From Nocardia caishijiensis NBRC 108228 (GTDB lineage Bacteria > Actinomycetota > Actinomycetes > Mycobacteriales > Mycobacteriaceae): a DNA stretch of 64,000 nucleotides. Each line of letters begins with the position of its first letter. The stretch's first letter is position 1. The notes under the pieces are model-generated. The model saw nothing but the letters and a program-made list of their open reading frames with translations. It had not been told where the DNA came from and did not search any database. The position numbers and the translations under genes were made by a program. The stretch spans positions 372,001 through 436,000 of the forward strand of contig NZ_BDBE01000029.1 in NCBI RefSeq assembly GCF_001612825.1. The letters are read 5' to 3'. Below are positions 29,187 through 37,163 of the stretch, piece after piece.

Positions 29187-29986
29187 GAGGTGCGGACCCG
29201 TTCGTAGAAGGCCATCGCGGCGGCGGTCGCGACATTGAGCGAATCCGTCCCGGCCGACATCGGGATACGGGCGCGAATATCGGTGGCGCGCATGGCTTCT
29301 TCGGTCAGGCCGGGTCCCTCGGCACCGAGCAGCAACGCGACCCGCTCCCCCGTCATGGCCGTGGCCAGGTTGACCGCGGCCGGGTTCGGCGTGAGCGCGA
29401 TGATCTGAAAGCCGCGCTCCCGCAACAACTCCAACCCACCCGGCCACCTCGGAACCGAGGCGAACGGCACCCGCAGCACATGCCCCATCGAGACGCGCAC
29501 CGAACGCCGGTAGAGCGGGTCGGAACAGCGGTCACCGAAGAGCACCGCGTCGACGCCGAGCCCGGCGGCGTTGCGGAACATGGACCCGAGGTTCTCGTGG
29601 TCGTTGACGCCCTCGAGCACGGCCACGGTGCGGGCGCCGTCGAGCACCGCGTCGACCGTCAGCTCGGCCGGGCGCGGCGCCACCGCGAGCACCCCGCGAT
29701 TGAGGTGGAAGCCGACCACCTGGGCCATCACCTCGGCCGTGGCCTGGTAGTACGGCACATCGAGCCCCGCGAGATCGGCGGCGAGGGCGTCGTGACGCTT
29801 GGCGACCCCGAGCAGCGCGCTCGGGGTGAACCGCGAGGCCAGCATCCGCTGTACCACCACGACCCCCTCCGCGATGACCAGTCCCTTGCGCCCGGGCAGG
29901 TCCGGCCTGCGGTCGGCGGAGGACAGATCACGGAAGTCGTCGACACGGGGGTCGGCGGGATCGTCGATGGGAATTACTTCGGCCAC
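29183..29986 (-). CDS. TrmH/SpoU-family RNA 2'-O-methyltransferase
   Basis: A 267-residue SAM-dependent RNA methyltransferase. The three SpoU motifs are present: NDHENLGSMFRNAAGLGVDA, LLLGAEGPGLTEEAM and ARIPMSAGTDSLNVATAAAM, which build the trefoil-knot SAM site. An N-terminal substrate-binding domain of about 100 residues precedes them. GTG at 29986 gives MAEVIPIDDPADPRVDDF, the usual start. The target (rRNA or tRNA) cannot be told. It corresponds to Rv0881. Confidence 0.9.
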   Translation of the reverse strand: MAEVIPIDDPADPRVDDFRDLSSADRRPDLPGRKGLVIAEGVVVVQRMLASRFTPSALLGVAKRHDALAADLAGLDVPYYQATAEVMAQVVGFHLNRGVLAVAPRPAELTVDAVLDGARTVAVLEGVNDHENLGSMFRNAAGLGVDAVLFGDRCSDPLYRRSVRVSMGHVLRVPFASVPRWPGGLELLRERGFQIIALTPNPAAVNLATAMTGERVALLLGAEGPGLTEEAMRATDIRARIPMSAGTDSLNVATAAAMAFYERVRTS

Positions 29987-30011
29987 CGGATCATCCTGGC
30001 ATGCTGGAAGC

Positions 30012-30398
30012 ATGAAGCTGGTTCAGTTGATCTTGAACGTGCTGTGGGTGGTGCTCTGTGGGTTCTGGATGGCTGTCGGCTACCTGTTCGCGGCGCTGAT
30101 CTGCTTCGTCCTGATCGTCACGATCCCGTTCGGCATCGCCTCGCTGCGCCTGGCCGGTTACGTGCTGTGGCCGTTCGGGCGCACGGTCGTCGACAAACCG
30201 AGCGCCGGGGCGGGGTCGCTGCTCGGCAACATCATCTGGTTCGTGTTCGCGGGCTGGTGGCTGGCACTCGGTCACGTGTTCACCAGTGTGGCCCTGGCGG
30301 TGACGATCATCGGGTTGCCGTTCGCCTGGGCCAATCTGAAGCTGGTGCCGCTGTCGTTGTTCCCGCTCGGCCACGAGGTGGTACCCCAGCAGAGCTGA
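30012..30398 (+). CDS. YccF-domain inner membrane protein
   Basis: A 128-residue membrane protein containing two copies of the YccF unit: LNVLWVVLCGFWMAVGYLFA ... TIPFGIASLRLAGYVLWPFG and NIIWFVFAGWWLALGHVFT ... IIGLPFAWANLKLVPLSLFP. ATG 30012 is 25 nt from the divergent TrmH start, with GGAAG upstream. Role unknown. Its stop TGA is immediately followed by the stop of the convergent MarR gene. Confidence 0.85.
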   Translation: MKLVQLILNVLWVVLCGFWMAVGYLFAALICFVLIVTIPFGIASLRLAGYVLWPFGRTVVDKPSAGAGSLLGNIIWFVFAGWWLALGHVFTSVALAVTIIGLPFAWANLKLVPLSLFPLGHEVVPQQS

Positions 30399-30836
30399 CT
30401 ACTCCGAGCCCGCGATGATCTGGTTCATGATCGCCACGGCCTGATCGAGCACCATCAGCTGTTCCGGAGCGAGGTTGGACAGCTGTTCGGTCATCCAGGC
30501 CTCACGCGCGTGTGTCTCGTCGGCGACGAGCGCGCGACCCGCCGGTGACAGCGACACGATGATCTGGCGCCCGTCGGTGGGGTGCGGTCGACGCTGGACC
30601 AGCTCGAGGTCGGCGAGCGAGGCGATCACCCGGGTCATCGACGGCGGCTGCACTCGCTCCTTGCCCGCGAGGTTGCCGGGCGTCATCGCACCATCGCGGG
30701 CCAGCGTGGCCAGAGCCGACAGCTGGGTGAGCGAGATCTGCGCCTCGGCACGGCGGCCGCGCAGGTGTCGCGTGAGCCGCACAACCGCCAGCGAGAGATC
30801 ACCGGCGAGGGCACGGACGTCGGATGGCACTGTCAC
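30399..30836 (-). CDS. MarR-family transcriptional regulator
   Basis: A 145-residue dimeric winged-helix regulator. ISLTQLSALATLARDGAMTP, the recognition helix region QPPSMTRVIASLADLELVQR and the wing RPHPTDGRQIIVSLS are typical MarR. GTG at 30836 is used. It corresponds to Rv0880. The flanking divergent gene encodes a DUF2530 membrane protein, which it may regulate; the inducer is unknown. Confidence 0.9.
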   Translation of the reverse strand: MTVPSDVRALAGDLSLAVVRLTRHLRGRRAEAQISLTQLSALATLARDGAMTPGNLAGKERVQPPSMTRVIASLADLELVQRRPHPTDGRQIIVSLSPAGRALVADETHAREAWMTEQLSNLAPEQLMVLDQAVAIMNQIIAGSE

Positions 30837-30886
30837 AGTGCAGAACTCTACGGTACGGCCGTCACCCCTGATGGGTTTCAGGGCGC

Positions 30887-30892
30887 TACTGT
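30887..30892 (+). promoter_or_regulatory. -10 box of the leaderless DUF2530 gene
   Basis: TACTGT ends 6 nt before the ATG at 30899, with no ribosome site in between. Confidence 0.5.
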
Positions 30893-30898
30893 TTGGGT

Positions 30899-31159
30899 AT
30901 GGACGCCGGACCTGTCAGTCGCGAGATGCCGCACCTGCCGCGCAGCCTGGTCGACCCACGCCCGGTCGTACTGATCGGCTTCGCCGCCTGGGCGGTGGCG
31001 ACGGTGCTGGCTTTTGTGGTCCCGGCCTGGGCCGATGCCCGATCGGTTTGCCTGATGGGGCTGTTCGTCGGCGTGCTCGGTTCGGCGATCTGGCTGGCTC
31101 AGCGCCGATCGGCCCTGCGGGGCGACAAGGGCGCCCAGGTCGGGCTCACCGAGGACTAG
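30899..31159 (+). CDS. DUF2530 small membrane protein
   Basis: An 86-residue protein. PHLPRSLVDPRPVVLIGFAAW leads into two TM helices (PVVLIGFAAWAVATVLAFVV and VCLMGLFVGVLGSAIWLA) and a basic end RRSALRGDKG. LDPRPV followed by two helices is the DUF2530 pattern; M. tuberculosis Rv0879c occupies the same place. The stop TAG shares CTAG with the convergent ceramidase gene. Function unknown. Confidence 0.75.
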   Translation: MDAGPVSREMPHLPRSLVDPRPVVLIGFAAWAVATVLAFVVPAWADARSVCLMGLFVGVLGSAIWLAQRRSALRGDKGAQVGLTED

Positions 31160-33189
31160 CGAACCTCGAACTCGTCGCTCGTCCCGGTGATCGGACGCGC
31201 CACGCCGTCCGCGCCGAGCGCGTCGGCGAAGTGGACGAACCGGTGGGTGCCCGGTTCGGCGGCGCCAGGAACGTCCCAGATGAAATGTGCGATCGAGACC
31301 GCGGCATCCTGTTTTCGCCAGTGGAACCGCACGTCCCACTCCCCCTCGTTGGCCACCCGGACCCAGCCGTTCGCGGTTCGGCGCTGCACCTCGAGAAAGG
31401 TGCCGCCGCGTCGCGGATTGTGTTTCGGATGCGCCGAGACGAACTCGGCCTCCACCCGGCCACCGCGAACGGTGCTGCCGGGTTGGCGCACCACATCACC
31501 GAAATTCCGGCCGACGGGCGTCGAATCCGGGCCCGGTGCGGCGACGAAATTCGGCTGTATCGCCGAGATGTCACGCGGTGCGGGACCGCGATCCGGGGCT
31601 GAGCCCGCCGCGAAGGCCTCCGCCAGCCGGGTGAATTCCTGCACGTACGCACACAGCGTGTAGCGGCCGAACAGCGTGGACGCCCCTTCGTACTGTTGTG
31701 CGTCGTACTCCTCCGGTGTGGTCACGTATTGGTGATAGGCATTCGAATAGCCTTGGAGCAACACCTGTTCCACGTCGACGCCGAGGGTCTGCGCGACCGC
31801 GCGGCGCACACGCAAACCGGCGACGATGGTGAATTCGGCGCCCGCGGCGGCCACGTAGAGATCGCCGAGCCGGATCAGCTGGATCGGCACCACATTCGGC
31901 ACCCAGGGCGCGGGCGGCATCAGGCCGAGCGGGGCGAAGATCGCCTTGGGCGCCTGCGCGTCGGCCAGCCAGGCCGGGTGGGGATGGTCGATTCCGCCGA
32001 GAAAGTCCACCAGCGGGTTACGCACGCCCTCGGGAATGGGGCCACCGGGCAGGCCTGGGCCGTCCTCCACGCTGCCCGCCGCCAGGGACAGGCCCGCGGC
32101 CGCCGGTGCGGTGCGGTGTGGTGCGCCGTCGGGGGTGAAGCGGCCGTCGACCGTCACGGCGGCGAGGTCGATGTAGCAGAGCATGGAGTCGATCGCGCTG
32201 GTCATCGGGACCGCTTGTCCGGCGGCGGCTTTCGAGGCGGCGTACTGGCGTTCACCGATGATGCGGGTGTTGTCGAACTCGTCGTCGGTCGGGCCGACAC
32301 CCGGGGCGAGCGCCAGGTTCGGCGACATGTCACCGGCATTGGTCTGGACGAACGCGGCCAGATACGACAGCTCGCCGTCGAGATGGCGCACGCCGTGCTC
32401 GAGGTGCTCGGCGGCATAGCTGGCGTAGCCCTTGTTGTCGGAGCTGATGAGCCGGTTCTTGTTGGTCATCGACGTGTTGTGGGTGGCGAACCAGGTGAGC
32501 GCGCCGACTTCGCGCTCACCCCGGCGGAACACGACGGTGGTGACCGCCGGATCGATCGCGTCCGGGAACACGGCGCGGTCCTCGGCCGGATTGCGGTCGA
32601 AGGCCACCCGCGAGCGGTTCACACTCGCGTCGCGCAATGCGGCGCGACCGAGGGCCACCGTGCCCGGCCCGAGGTCGGCGTCGGCGGCGACGATGGCCTC
32701 GACGATGCCGTCGACCTCGGTGTCGTACACCTGCTGCTGAAATCCGAGCGTCGCGAGCGTATAGGCGTAATCGTGGGCGGAACCGCCACAACTGGAATGG
32801 GTGTGCGTCGATGTGAGAACGACATTTCGTTCCGTATACCGATCACCGAATCGGTGCGCCAACGCGAGCAGTACTCCCCGATGCACGGACTGGAACAACG
32901 CACCGTTCTCCACCGCGACGAACGCCACCCGATTTCCACCCGATTCGATGACGAACGCGCGCGCTCGCGGCCGCAGATGAATTCCCGCCGTGGTTTGTTC
33001 GAGTTGTGAGTAGCCCATCATGCCGCATTCCGCGGCGGGCCCCGTGAGATCGGCGATACCGAGCCCGAATTCGAATCCGCCGCGCGCGGATTCGGCACGT
33101 GCCTTCGGTGCTTCGATGGCACCGAGTGCCGCCACGAGCGGAACCCCAAGGGTCGAGGCGGCCAGCACGGCCCGACGGTTCACAGGCAT
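31156..33189 (-). CDS. neutral/alkaline ceramidase-family amidase, exported
   Basis: A 677-residue enzyme of the neutral ceramidase family, which cleaves the amide of N-acylsphingosine or related lipids. The start MPVNRRAVLAASTLGVPLVA is a Tat-like signal with cleavage near ARA. FGLGIADLTGPAAECGMMGY, the Zn-site region VVLTSTHTHSSCGGS and NAGDMSPN with the probable nucleophile Ser follow; the C-terminal beta domain begins near residue 530. ATG 33189 has GAAGGAG upstream. The divergent TetR gene may control it. The natural substrate in a bacterium without sphingolipids is uncertain. Confidence 0.88.
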   Translation of the reverse strand: MPVNRRAVLAASTLGVPLVAALGAIEAPKARAESARGGFEFGLGIADLTGPAAECGMMGYSQLEQTTAGIHLRPRARAFVIESGGNRVAFVAVENGALFQSVHRGVLLALAHRFGDRYTERNVVLTSTHTHSSCGGSAHDYAYTLATLGFQQQVYDTEVDGIVEAIVAADADLGPGTVALGRAALRDASVNRSRVAFDRNPAEDRAVFPDAIDPAVTTVVFRRGEREVGALTWFATHNTSMTNKNRLISSDNKGYASYAAEHLEHGVRHLDGELSYLAAFVQTNAGDMSPNLALAPGVGPTDDEFDNTRIIGERQYAASKAAAGQAVPMTSAIDSMLCYIDLAAVTVDGRFTPDGAPHRTAPAAAGLSLAAGSVEDGPGLPGGPIPEGVRNPLVDFLGGIDHPHPAWLADAQAPKAIFAPLGLMPPAPWVPNVVPIQLIRLGDLYVAAAGAEFTIVAGLRVRRAVAQTLGVDVEQVLLQGYSNAYHQYVTTPEEYDAQQYEGASTLFGRYTLCAYVQEFTRLAEAFAAGSAPDRGPAPRDISAIQPNFVAAPGPDSTPVGRNFGDVVRQPGSTVRGGRVEAEFVSAHPKHNPRRGGTFLEVQRRTANGWVRVANEGEWDVRFHWRKQDAAVSIAHFIWDVPGAAEPGTHRFVHFADALGADGVARPITGTSDEFEVR

Positions 33190-33252
33190 CCGAACAGCTC
33201 CTTCGCGGGGTGATGTGACGCACACAACCATAGAACTGGTCGCCTGTCCAGT

Positions 33253-33302
33253 AATTCGGCGCGGTTCGGCGAATTGACTGTTCGCGACGTGAGCGCTTAA
33301 CT
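33253..33302 (+). promoter_or_regulatory. TetR promoter with palindromic operator
   Basis: -35 TTGACT (33274-33279), 17 nt, then TTAACT (33297-33302), placing the start of transcription at or next to the GTG at 33310. AATTCG (33253-33258) and CGAATT (33270-33275) form an inverted repeat overlapping the -35, a likely TetR operator. A minus-strand TATGGT upstream of the ceramidase gene lies close by, so one operator could serve both. Confidence 0.5.
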
Positions 33303-33309
33303 CGCACAG

Positions 33310-33936
33310 GTGTCCTCCCGATTGAGCGTCGAAGAACGACGAGCCCACCTGATAGAGGCAGCGATCGGTCTCGCCGAGAAAAAGGGCGTGGCGGGCGTGA
33401 CCACACGCGATGTCGCCCAAGCGGCGGGCGTCTCGCTCGGTGTGGTGCATTACTGTTTCGAAAACAAGGACGCGCTGATGACCGAGTTGGTCAAAGCGCT
33501 CTCGATGGAATTGCGTGATTCCGTCGATGCGGATGAAACTGTCTGGGTCGATCCCGGAACAGGAAAAGAAGCGCTTCACAAATTGGTTCGGCAGGGGCTG
33601 GAACTGATGTGGCGCAACATCGAGGCCACCCCGGAACGGCAGCTGCTCACCTACGAGACCACCACCTACGCCCTGCGCGAAGGTGAGACGACCCCGGCCA
33701 AACTCGCCATCGCCCGCGAGCAGTACGCGTTCAACGACAGCACCGTCGCCGACGTGATGGACCATTGCCGCGAGGCCACCGGCTGCGACTGGAACATCCC
33801 GGTCACCCAGCTGAGCCGCTTCATCCTCAGCGTCATCGACGGCATCGTGTTGCGCTGGCTGGTCGACGACGACAGCGACGCCGTGCAGGCCCAGCTCGAC
33901 CTGCTCGCCGAGATGGTCACCGCGCACGCGAGCTAG
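33310..33936 (+). CDS. TetR-family transcriptional regulator
   Basis: A 208-residue regulator. SVEERRAHLIEAAIGLAEKK, the helix-turn-helix VTTRDVAQAAGVSLGVVHYC and FENKDALMTELV form the N-terminal TetR DNA-binding domain; the remainder is the helical ligand domain. GTG 33310 is probably leaderless. It is divergent from the ceramidase-family gene, which it probably represses. Its stop TAG shares CTAG with the stop of the convergent ATPase gene. Confidence 0.9.
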   Translation: MSSRLSVEERRAHLIEAAIGLAEKKGVAGVTTRDVAQAAGVSLGVVHYCFENKDALMTELVKALSMELRDSVDADETVWVDPGTGKEALHKLVRQGLELMWRNIEATPERQLLTYETTTYALREGETTPAKLAIAREQYAFNDSTVADVMDHCREATGCDWNIPVTQLSRFILSVIDGIVLRWLVDDDSDAVQAQLDLLAEMVTAHAS

Positions 33937-36900
33937 CCGCGCGGCACCTGCACGTGCACGGTGCCGTCGTCGTCCCACCACGGCACCCGCACCGTGCCCG
34001 AGAACTCGCCGCGCAGAAACACTTCGAGTACGTCGTGCAGCACGAGCGTGCCGGTGGTGTGCGGCGGCGACCACAGCTGACGCAGCACCACACCCAGCGG
34101 TTCGGTGGCCCAGCTGCTCCGCCTGCCCGCGCCGAGCACCTCGGCGCTCACCTGGTCGGAGACCAACGGAAGGTCCAGCAGCGCGGCGAGGGCCTCGGCA
34201 TGCGTCGGGTCACCGACGACCAGTCGCTCGGCCGGGACGACGAGACCGAAACAGGGCCGATCCAGGACCATGGCGGTCTCGGCGTCGACCACCGTTCCCG
34301 CCAGCGTCCTGACCTGCTCGGGCAGGTCCAGTTCCCGTGGGTCGAGCGCACCGGTCGCGACGGCTTCGGACAGCCGGGCATGGGTACGCGAAACCGTCTC
34401 GGGCGTCGGGTTTTTCGCCGGATCGGCGAGGGCGTCGAGGAGTTCCTCGGCCAGCTCGGGGGTCATCACGTCGGGGCGGACGAGGAGCTGCCGCAGGGCG
34501 TCGGGGTCGGCCGCGGTGAACGGCGGTAGGAGGTCGGCGAATTCGGTGTCGTCGGGGTGACGGAATCGGCCGAGGGGGATGCCGTCGATGTGGGCGTGGC
34601 GGTGCAACCACCAGGTGGTGTACCCGTCGCGGTCGGCGAGCAGGGCACGGGTGCGTGATTCGGCCAGCAGGGTGCGCAGGGCCAGCGGCCAGCGGGTCTC
34701 GTCGACCAGGTCGAGATCACGGACCGCGACGAGTTCGCGCGGATCTTCGGGAAGGCTGTTCCACCAGGCGGATTCGTCGTCCAGGTCGTGATCGGGTCCG
34801 AGTGGCTCTGGATCGGTGAGAACGGCGAAGTCCCAGCCGACACCGATCGCGCGCAGGGCCTGTTCGCCGAACTCGGCGACCGTCGCCTCGGCGACCGTGC
34901 CGAACGGTGAATCCTCGACGAGCACCTCGGCCAGCGGCGCGCCCGGGAGGAGGAGTTCGTCGGCCGGACGCAATTCCCCTGTGTCGTCGGGCAATTCGAG
35001 GAGCCCGAGCCAGGTCGGCAGCTCGTCGGCGCGCGCGAACCGCGCCAGGTGCAGGACCGCGGTGACCGTGTCGTGGTCGGCCGGGTCGTGCTCGAGCAGG
35101 TCGCGCAGGCCTGGATCGGTGAGCAGATCGGTGACCGAGGCGCTGCGGGCGCCGAGACGGGAAAGCAGCGGATGGGTGGCGTCCGGGTGCACCAGGCGGG
35201 CCCAGTGGACCGGGACGGCGACGGTGAGCTGGTCGTCGAGCACGACGGTGCGCGGGCCGGTGACGAGTCGGCCGTCGGCCAGCGGCACGGCCAAGGCGCC
35301 GAACTCCTCGGCCGTGCGGGTATCGGTGACGAAAGGTTCGAGGGCGGCGTAGAAGGTTCGCCACCAGTGCGGGTCTCGGCGCAGGCCCGTCGACACATCG
35401 GCCAGGGCGGCCGGGGACAGCCGGTGGACATCGAGGACCGCCAGCTTTTCCTGCGCGGGGCGGGTCGAGAGTTCCGGGATCACCAAGGGGCCGGTCAGGT
35501 CGGCGAGGATCGCGGCCAGCTCCGGCGTGAGGTCGGGGAATACCGCCGCACGGGTGGGGATTTCGTTCGCACTGGCGAGATACGGGTCTGCTCCGAGGTG
35601 TGCGTTCTCGTGGAGGGGCGCGAAACTGTCGGGATGCCGGTCGGCGGCCGAGTGCGTGTTGTCGCGGGCCTCACCGCCGAAGAATTCCCCGGCGTCGAGA
35701 GACGCGTCGGGACCGGCATCAGAGTTGTCGTCGCGTGCCGGGCAGACCGGGAGCCACGGGTTCGTCCGGAGCTCGGTGGTGATCGCTTCGCGGAGGATGG
35801 CATCGGCCTCGCTCCTGGCGAAAGCCGGGGTGGGGACCAGACCGAGACGGTCACGTGGTGGCAGAGCACGGGCGAAATCGGCGTAACCCGAGGCGATTTC
35901 GCGCAGGTGGGCGCCGGGGAGCAGGCGGCGACGATCGGGTTGCATGGGGATGTCGGCCACGAGGATCGCCGGGAGGGACAGTTCCTCGTCGGAGCGGGTG
36001 GGGGCGCGCAGGACATCCGGCGCGGCGGGGACCGGGCGACCGTCGGCCAACGGGAGCAGCCAGCGCGCTCGGGACGTGCGGAACTGCCACCAGTGCTGTG
36101 TGCGGTCGGGTGAGGTGATGGTCAGCTGGGTGAGGGATCCCACCGGCGGACCGAGGTGGGTGGCCTTGTCCTGCCCTGGTTCCGGCTTCGCTCCGTGTGG
36201 TTCCTGGGCCGGTCTGATAGCCGCGGCGTCGGACGAGGGCCCGGTGCCCGACTGTGTACTCGGCAATGAACCTTTGTCCGCCTGGGTGCCCGGCCAAGAA
36301 CCCTCGTCCGACCGGAAGCCCGGCGAAGAGGCCCCGTTCGACTGCGTACCCGGCGCAGAGTCCGCACGCGGCTGCGAACTTGATCGAGAGGCCGTGATGG
36401 CATTTGTGGTCTCGGAGGAGAGAACGATGCCGTCTGGGGCATTCGCGGTGCGGTGTTCTGTAGCGACGGGGGCCGAGTGGCCGAGGATGCTTGTGGTGCT
36501 GGTGAATTCGCTGTCGGCTATGTGGATTCGGTGGAGGGCGGGGAGTTCGAGGAGGAGGTCTGGGGCCTCGGCGCGCATCGCGGCGAGGAGAGCGGCGGAG
36601 TCGACGTCGTCGCGGAGGTGGATGACGATTTCGGTGTCGGCACCCGGGGACGGGGTGGTGGGGATGGGCCAAGCCAGGCGAAGGGCAGGTGGGATGAGGC
36701 CCTCGGGGAGGGTTGTGCCGTTGTCGTGCAAGGCATTCAGGGTGGCCGTCAGCGAGAAACGGAGAGAGCCGGTGGTGGAGCGGATCTCCACTTCGTCGCC
36801 GACCGCCCGCACCGCGGTGAAGCCGACACCGAATCGGCCGACCTGCGCGGCGTCGTCCTTGCCGGAGGCACGCAGTGCCGTCAGCGCGTGCACACCGGAA

Positions 36901-37163
36901 ACACTCAGCGGGGCACCGGTATTGGCCACATGCAACCGGCGATCGACGATCCACACCGTGAGCTCGCCGGGCACACCGACCTGCACCGCCGCGTCGGCGG
37001 CGTTCTGCGCCAGCTCGGTGAGCACCCGATCGCGGTAACCCGCCGCGACCAGATCCGCCTCACCCGCACTGTCCTCGCGCAACCGTGTCGGCGAATCCCG
37101 CCAGGCGGCGAGAACTCCGGCCCGCAGCCCCGCGGTACCGAACGGGTCCGCCCCTGCGCTCAG
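33933..37163 (-). CDS. GHKL-ATPase protein, sacsin/Hsp90-like N-terminal domain
   Basis: About 1076 residues. The N-terminal ATPase has the N-box VLTELAQNAADAA, G1-like VANTGAPLSVSGVHALTALR and G2-like QVGRFGVGFTAVRAVGDEVE, the Hsp90/sacsin layout; the rest is a large unannotated region with a repeat-rich linker near residues 260-310. The sequence upstream of the TTG at 37082 is still coding (DPFGTAGLRAGVLAAWRDSP), and no ATG, GTG or TTG precedes it in frame. CTG at 37163 overlaps the DUF3027 stop as CTGA, so I propose CTG as start. Such proteins are annotated as chaperone-like; substrate unknown. Confidence 0.75.
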   Translation of the reverse strand: MSAGADPFGTAGLRAGVLAAWRDSPTRLREDSAGEADLVAAGYRDRVLTELAQNAADAAVQVGVPGELTVWIVDRRLHVANTGAPLSVSGVHALTALRASGKDDAAQVGRFGVGFTAVRAVGDEVEIRSTTGSLRFSLTATLNALHDNGTTLPEGLIPPALRLAWPIPTTPSPGADTEIVIHLRDDVDSAALLAAMRAEAPDLLLELPALHRIHIADSEFTSTTSILGHSAPVATEHRTANAPDGIVLSSETTNAITASRSSSQPRADSAPGTQSNGASSPGFRSDEGSWPGTQADKGSLPSTQSGTGPSSDAAAIRPAQEPHGAKPEPGQDKATHLGPPVGSLTQLTITSPDRTQHWWQFRTSRARWLLPLADGRPVPAAPDVLRAPTRSDEELSLPAILVADIPMQPDRRRLLPGAHLREIASGYADFARALPPRDRLGLVPTPAFARSEADAILREAITTELRTNPWLPVCPARDDNSDAGPDASLDAGEFFGGEARDNTHSAADRHPDSFAPLHENAHLGADPYLASANEIPTRAAVFPDLTPELAAILADLTGPLVIPELSTRPAQEKLAVLDVHRLSPAALADVSTGLRRDPHWWRTFYAALEPFVTDTRTAEEFGALAVPLADGRLVTGPRTVVLDDQLTVAVPVHWARLVHPDATHPLLSRLGARSASVTDLLTDPGLRDLLEHDPADHDTVTAVLHLARFARADELPTWLGLLELPDDTGELRPADELLLPGAPLAEVLVEDSPFGTVAEATVAEFGEQALRAIGVGWDFAVLTDPEPLGPDHDLDDESAWWNSLPEDPRELVAVRDLDLVDETRWPLALRTLLAESRTRALLADRDGYTTWWLHRHAHIDGIPLGRFRHPDDTEFADLLPPFTAADPDALRQLLVRPDVMTPELAEELLDALADPAKNPTPETVSRTHARLSEAVATGALDPRELDLPEQVRTLAGTVVDAETAMVLDRPCFGLVVPAERLVVGDPTHAEALAALLDLPLVSDQVSAEVLGAGRRSSWATEPLGVVLRQLWSPPHTTGTLVLHDVLEVFLRGEFSGTVRVPWWDDDGTVHVQVPRG
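36244..36393. repeat. five degenerate 30-nt in-frame repeats in the ATPase linker
   Basis: Five 30-nt units follow one another, best seen by aligning CCCGGCCAAGAACCC and CCCGGCGAAGAGGCC. They encode 10-residue units such as PGFRSDEGSW and PGTQADKGSL. All are in frame and confined to a linker. Confidence 0.6.

Noticed and set aside
26938..29235. Minus-strand ORF of 765 codons over sepH and DUF6928
   Set aside because: It lies opposite recognised genes, and its own product is low-complexity Arg/Gly sequence.
31156..34074. 972-codon reading of the ceramidase gene from 34074
   Set aside because: The extra N-terminal 295 codons are antisense to the TetR gene; the Tat-like signal at 33189 marks the true start.
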